Origin: Pseudopyrenochaeta lycopersici
Lineage: Eukaryota > Ascomycota > Dothideomycetes > Pleosporales > Pseudopyrenochaetaceae
Direction of reading: 5' to 3'
DNA: 64,000 nucleotides
Assembly: GCA_003313425.1 (NCBI GenBank)
Contig: NHZP01000013.1
Span: 1,302,001 to 1,366,000, forward strand
Within the stretch, counting starts at the first letter, position 1; every line of letters starts with the position of its first letter. The translations under genes and the position numbers were made by a program. Positions 60,299-64,000 of this stretch are shown in pieces. The notes beneath the pieces were generated by a model. The model did no database searches. It was given only the letters and a program-made list of their open reading frames with translations, and had not been told where the DNA came from.

Positions 60299-61472
60299 TG
60301 AGCAGGTCAAGAGCTGGGCGATTGACAATGGCGTCTTTATTTTTTTTTTTTTTATATTTCGCTTCTTCCAAACTGCCACTTTTGAGCATCATGGCTCAGA
60401 GCGACAGTACCTTCTTTTTTTTCTACGGCTTTCACGATCGTCTCTACTTTTTCTTTGGCGTTTGAAAAAGGATTCCTCATTTCAGTCACGGGCGAGCTGG
60501 CGTTTCTGGCGTCGGAGAATAATGGGTGCATGATGGCAACGGGGTTCGTCTTATACAACAGGGGTCATCTCATCGGGAGTGTTATAAGAGCATTATTACC
60601 TGGGAATGCGGTGTTGGAAGCGGTGTTGGATAGTTTAGGCATGTTTCATCGAGAGAGATCTGCAGGATACAGAAACGGTCGGGGGCAAGGCCGACGGATG
60701 ATGATGATGGGTGGAACAATAAGATGAGTTGGTCGTGTTCATGATCCCTGCCCCTCGACTTGATGCGACTAGAGGTTGAAGTAAAACGCCTGCCTGAACT
60801 GTGATGTCTGGCATCGTATGATTATTTGGTGATCGTCACAGTCGACCCATTTCGTCATGATCTCTTCTATATACTTCCCGGCATAGGCGACTTGCTTCCC
60901 CGACTGCACTAGCCATGCACCTTTTCCGCCCTGCGTTCACTCTTTTCCATAGGATAGCTGCCACGGCTCAGCCGATGCTACCCACCCTAACTCGACCACC
61001 TACCACGCCTGCGAAACTCAGACTATGACTACACAGCATGCATGCATCACTGTCATCTTCACGCCCATTCAATATCCCTCAGCCGATTCTACCCTCGACT
61101 ATCCTGATGTCGGGGTGCGGTTGACGTCCGATTCGGATCCGACTTCCAGAATTGGCCAATGGGAGCGCAGATTTGGGGCTGCTGTGAGCTCGGTTGGACT
61201 TGCTCCGACGTCGGTGTTTGATCGCCGGCAACTTTCTGGCGTCAGCGCTAAGAGCCGATAAACGTACGGAAATGTGCTCTTGAGACTGCTACTTCCACAG
61301 TCTGTTTGACTGACAAAGTTTTGGCGGTTGCCATATTCCTTTAGGCGCGTTCGTGTGTGATTTCGCACACGAGAATCCGGAGCCAACCCAAAGAAACTGC
61401 AAAGGACGAGGGAATCGGGGAATACATGCAGCACAGAAAGAGAGAGTTTATCAACCACAGGAGGAAGCTGCA
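60299..61472. other. intergenic region, no gene seen
   Basis: About 1.2 kb of BEM1 3' flank (with T-rich runs near 60,340 and 60,420) and upstream DNA of the next gene. The 90-codon frame at 60455-60727 has no family features. Confidence 0.6.
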
Positions 61473-62569
61473 ATGGGGCAAGACCAACTCGGCGCCTTGA
61501 ACGGGCCTGTAAAAGAGCAGACCATTGTACAGAGCGTGGCTGAAGCTGACGCAACGCCCATCTGGACTAAACCTTCGCTCACGCCATCTATCCCAGCCTC
61601 GATCCTCAAACCAAAGATTCCCGTACCCTCCGGTATGGCGACTTCACCGACAGCCCCGCCGACCGACGTCCAAGTCAAGCGCGAATGGAACACCTCCAAA
61701 CTGGGCTTGAGAGTAGGCGTGGACGCAATGTCGGCGGGTGCTGCGGGCACACTTGTTGCACCCATCATCACCATGATCGACAAAGGCATTATTGAAAACG
61801 CGAGTGGAAGGAACACCCTGGGAGATAGCCTAAAGAAGAGTGCATTGGAATTGTTGAGCAGGCCGCACCGCTTTGTGGGGAGCAAGCCATTTGTGCTGAT
61901 TTTCGTACGTTGACCCACGACCATGTCTCTGGGAAATATTTATATCCCCTTGGGACCAAATCGTGCTAATCCCCGGACGAATAGAGTTTATACTTTGGAA
62001 CATACTTTACGGCCAACACAATCGATACGGCATCCTCCACCGTCAACCCCACCACCTCTCTCTCCTCCACTACCGCCGGTACATCAAAGTTTCTTGCAAC
62101 GTCTACCGCCAACCTTGCGCTTTGTCTATACAAGGATAACCAGTTTACACGCCTCTTCAGCGCGCCTGGCTCGAGCCCTCGACCGGTCCCGCTGCCGACG
62201 TTCGCCCTCTTCACCGTCAGGGACTGCCTTACCATTTTTGCTTCGTTCAACCTGCCACCCCTACTGGCGCCAAAACTGGAGGAGAAGATGAGCGAGGAGG
62301 TCAAGAAATATGTCGGCGCTGCGAGCGTGGCACAATTCGCAACCCCCGCTGCCGTCCAGCTTGTCAGCACCCCGTTACATCTCCTCGGCCTCGATCTGTA
62401 CAACCGGCAGGGCGTGAGGATGCTAGGCCAGGATGGCCGCGTAGGACGAGTAGTGCGGGATTGGGCAAAGAGCGCTGCTGCACGCATCTGCCGCATCATT
62501 CCCGCCTTTGGCGTGGGCGGCGTCGTCAACATGAAAGTAAGAAAGAACCTAATGGGCAGGTTGGAGTGA
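61473..62569 (+). CDS. conserved membrane-associated protein, unknown function
   Basis: Two exons, 61473-61904 and 61985-62569, phase 0, give 338 residues. I do not recognise a named family. After about 70 polar, Pro-rich residues there are several moderately hydrophobic helices. Among them are LGLRVGVDAMSAGAAGTLVAPIITMID, then (across the splice) VLIFSLYFGTYFTANTIDTA, later LFTVRDCLTIFASFNLPPLLAP, and FATPAAVQLVSTPLHLLGLDLYNRQ near the end. The repeated Pro-ending helices recall mitochondrial carrier-like proteins, but the PX[DE]XX[KR] signature is not intact. A mitochondrial inner or outer membrane location is therefore only an inference. The frame is open upstream of 61473 but has no ATG there. 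Confidence 0.82.
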
Positions 62570-63053
62570 AGCCTTTGACCGACATTTCGCATCACGAACA
62601 AACGAAAAAGTTTGTTTTACTTTTCGCTGCACTTTTGATTACAATTTCCCGGCCGACAGTAGTGGTATCGCATGAACAGACTCAAGACTGGGCAATATGA
62701 GCATTTTTATTTTCGGGGACTTGGAACAGGCGTTGAAGGAAAAGCGGATTGGTATATTGCCATTTGGCGAGCATGGATGTTCTTGGGCATTTCAGCGAGC
62801 GTGATGCTGCATTTGAGTGAATTTGTAGCAATTTCAACATCTTATCTCTTCTCCTCTCTTTTCGTGAAGATGATAAATAGTACGGGGTTCCAACATTACC
62901 ATGTTCATTTCATAATAATGTGTTGCTTTTTCATTGAGGTGCTTGTTAATGTTCAGCCTCGACCTTGTAAGAGTCAAATATACTGTGACTGCGCAAGATG
63001 TACATGTGTGAATTGGTGTGTGAACACACTTTGTCTGGGTGTTAAGAAAGTCT

Positions 63054-63089
63054 GATGGAAATTATGATGGAAATTATGATGGAAATAAT
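63054..63089. repeat. 12-bp tandem repeat, three copies
   Basis: GATGGAAATTAT at 63054 and 63066, then the variant GATGGAAATAAT at 63078, which runs straight into the 9-bp array. The 9-bp unit probably grew out of the end of the third copy. Confidence 0.9.
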
Positions 63090-63198
63090 AGAAATAATAG
63101 AAATAATAGAAATAATAGAAATAATAGAAATAATAGAAATAATAGAAATAATAGAAATAATAGAAATAATAGAAATAATAGAAATAATAGAAATTATA
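63082..63198. repeat. 9-bp minisatellite, 12 perfect copies
   Basis: The unit GAAATAATA is repeated twelve times without a single change (63082-63189), followed by one variant copy (GAAATTATA) to 63198. It lies between two convergent genes. The perfect copies imply recent expansion, so the length should vary among strains. It reads as an Asn-Asn-Arg repeat in one frame, but there is no sign of a real gene around it. Confidence 0.95.
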
Positions 63199-63334
63199 AT
63201 AGAATTAAAATCAAACTTGATAATCTGCTGAGCACATTATATCCTAGAGCTAGCTTAACATGAGCACTCTGCCTATATGAAAGCACATTTGGGTATCTTA
63301 TCTGGTCCTCAAACCAAACGCCATTTTCCGGTGA

Positions 63335-64000
63335 TCAAACAAGCACAGAGTCCAAAACGCCTTCAATCCAGCCTTCCCAATTCCCCTTCTTCATCCCCAT
63401 GATCCCCTCCCTCTTTCCAACTTCCTTTTCCAACCCTTCTTTTGCCCCATCGCCTTGCCTCTCCCACCATTCCATCTCTGCTCTTTCCTTGGCTCGTTTC
63501 ATCACTTTATCTTCGTCCTCTACTCTATAGAGATCGCATTTGTTGCATTCTACACAGCTCTGCCCCGGCCGGTCTCTAAAATGTCCACAGAAATGTTGGT
63601 AGCCCTCTCCCGCTAGCCCTTGTCTGCAGATGTAGCACATTGAATAACCACACAGACACACGAGCTTGTTACAGCCCTCGGATTTCACGAAGCCGAGATT
63701 ACACTGGGGACAGGTTCTCTTGACAGCGTCCGTGGTTGCACGCTCAAGCGTCAGGCGGAGCGAGGTGAGTTGGCTCGAGAAGCAGGCATGCGGGTCGTGC
63801 CATGGGAGGTTGCAGGAGAGGCATGACGCGCGCGAGCAAGTCGGGGAGAGGCATTGGAAACGCAGTCCGCGTCGCTTGAGGTGGATACGGCGCAGAGCGG
63901 ACTGAAAAGGTTGGATGGTTGGAAGCCGGAAGAATATAGTTATAAAGGCGTAAAATATGATCAAGAAGAACACGACAGCTTGCGTTGCTTTGTAGCAGAG
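63335..64000 (-). CDS. RBR ubiquitin ligase, RNF216-like (C-terminal part)
   Basis: This is the C-terminal end of a gene that continues past the right edge. The last exon is read from 63901 (an acceptor CAG just upstream, phase 0) down to the stop at 63335, 188 residues. The frame stays open to 64000, but that part is hydrophobic (FFLIIFYAFITIFF) and probably intronic. FQCLSPTCSRASCLSCNLPWHDPHAC is the end of the IBR zinc domain when read in two parts (FQCLSPTCSRASC, then LSCNLPWHDPHAC). CPQCNLGFVKSEGCN, followed by KLVCLCGYSMCYICR and HFCGHF, is the catalytic Rcat (RING2) domain in the RNF216/TRIAD3 style. The Cys of LVC is the likely ubiquitin acceptor. The tail is a Lys/Glu-rich helix. RBR ligases pass ubiquitin from E2 to substrate through this Cys. 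Confidence 0.85.
   Translation of the reverse strand, partial: LCYKATQAVVFFLIIFYAFITIFFRLPTIQPFQSALRRIHLKRRGLRFQCLSPTCSRASCLSCNLPWHDPHACFSSQLTSLRLTLERATTDAVKRTCPQCNLGFVKSEGCNKLVCLCGYSMCYICRQGLAGEGYQHFCGHFRDRPGQSCVECNKCDLYRVEDEDKVMKRAKERAEMEWWERQGDGAKEGLEKEVGKREGIMGMKKGNWEGWIEGVLDSVLV

Larger units (their letters stand above)
62570..63334. other. intergenic region with minisatellite
   Basis: 765 bp between the 3' ends of two convergent genes. The 127-codon frame at 62672-63055 is Cys/Phe-rich and featureless. The tandem repeats at 63054-63198 are the notable content. Confidence 0.6.

Noticed and set aside
62672..63055. 127-codon plus-strand frame next to the minisatellite
   Set aside because: Cys/Phe-rich with no motif; it sits in AT-rich 3' flank between convergent genes.
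63039..63263. Asn-Asn-Arg repeat protein read from the minisatellite
   Set aside because: The frame is created by the 9-bp repeat itself; there are no unique coding flanks or splice signals.

Overview
The window is nuclear DNA of a filamentous ascomycete (Pezizomycotina; a Dothideomycetes/Pleosporales-like genome is my best guess, not proven). The evidence is short GT..AG introns of roughly 45-80 bp with ordinary fungal donors and acceptors, closely packed housekeeping genes separated by 300-400 bp, and fungal-type families (BEM1 scaffold, fungal rhodopsin-fold membrane protein, Pezizomycotina augmin subunit, OrdA-like P450). I found 19 protein-coding genes, one of them cut by the right edge. 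I found no tRNA, rRNA, CRISPR array or intact transposon.

Left part (1-10,044): about 10 kb without a supportable gene. By eye, roughly 1-3,700 is GC-rich and 4,000-9,900 is AT-rich with a short tandem repeat. Next comes a loose group of metabolic genes (10,045-19,674): a DUF1772/anthrone-oxygenase-like membrane protein, an NmrA-like NAD(P)-binding protein, a salicylate-hydroxylase-type FAD monooxygenase and an OrdA-like cytochrome P450. The last two diverge from a 1.6 kb intergenic region. The set looks like secondary-metabolite tailoring or aromatic catabolism, but there is no backbone synthase in view.

Middle (20,543-41,315): cyclophilin A with a clear TATA box, a conserved fungal protein of unknown function (24,938-26,361), a very small single-dsRBD protein (28,771-29,170), a 6.7 kb stretch without supported genes, an NTF2-like protein, a secreted BBE-type flavin oxidase, and a seven-helix rhodopsin-fold membrane protein.

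Right part (41,603-64,000): dense and core-like. It holds the condensin ATPase SMC2, a Ser/Arg-rich protein with a C-terminal Cys/His motif, an HD-domain 5'-deoxynucleotidase-like protein divergent from an augmin HAUS6-like subunit, the ESCRT-II subunit VPS36 divergent from a THP3/SAC3-family mRNA factor, the polarity scaffold BEM1, a conserved membrane-associated protein, and the C-terminal end of an RNF216-like RBR ubiquitin ligase. Several of these act in the cell cycle, microtubules, polarity and RNA export, but adjacency here is probably ordinary fungal gene packing rather than a functional cluster.

Exon boundaries were worked out by hand from reading frame, GT/AG sites and family conservation. 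They should be good where phase and protein family agree, but no transcript data were available. Statements about base composition are by eye.
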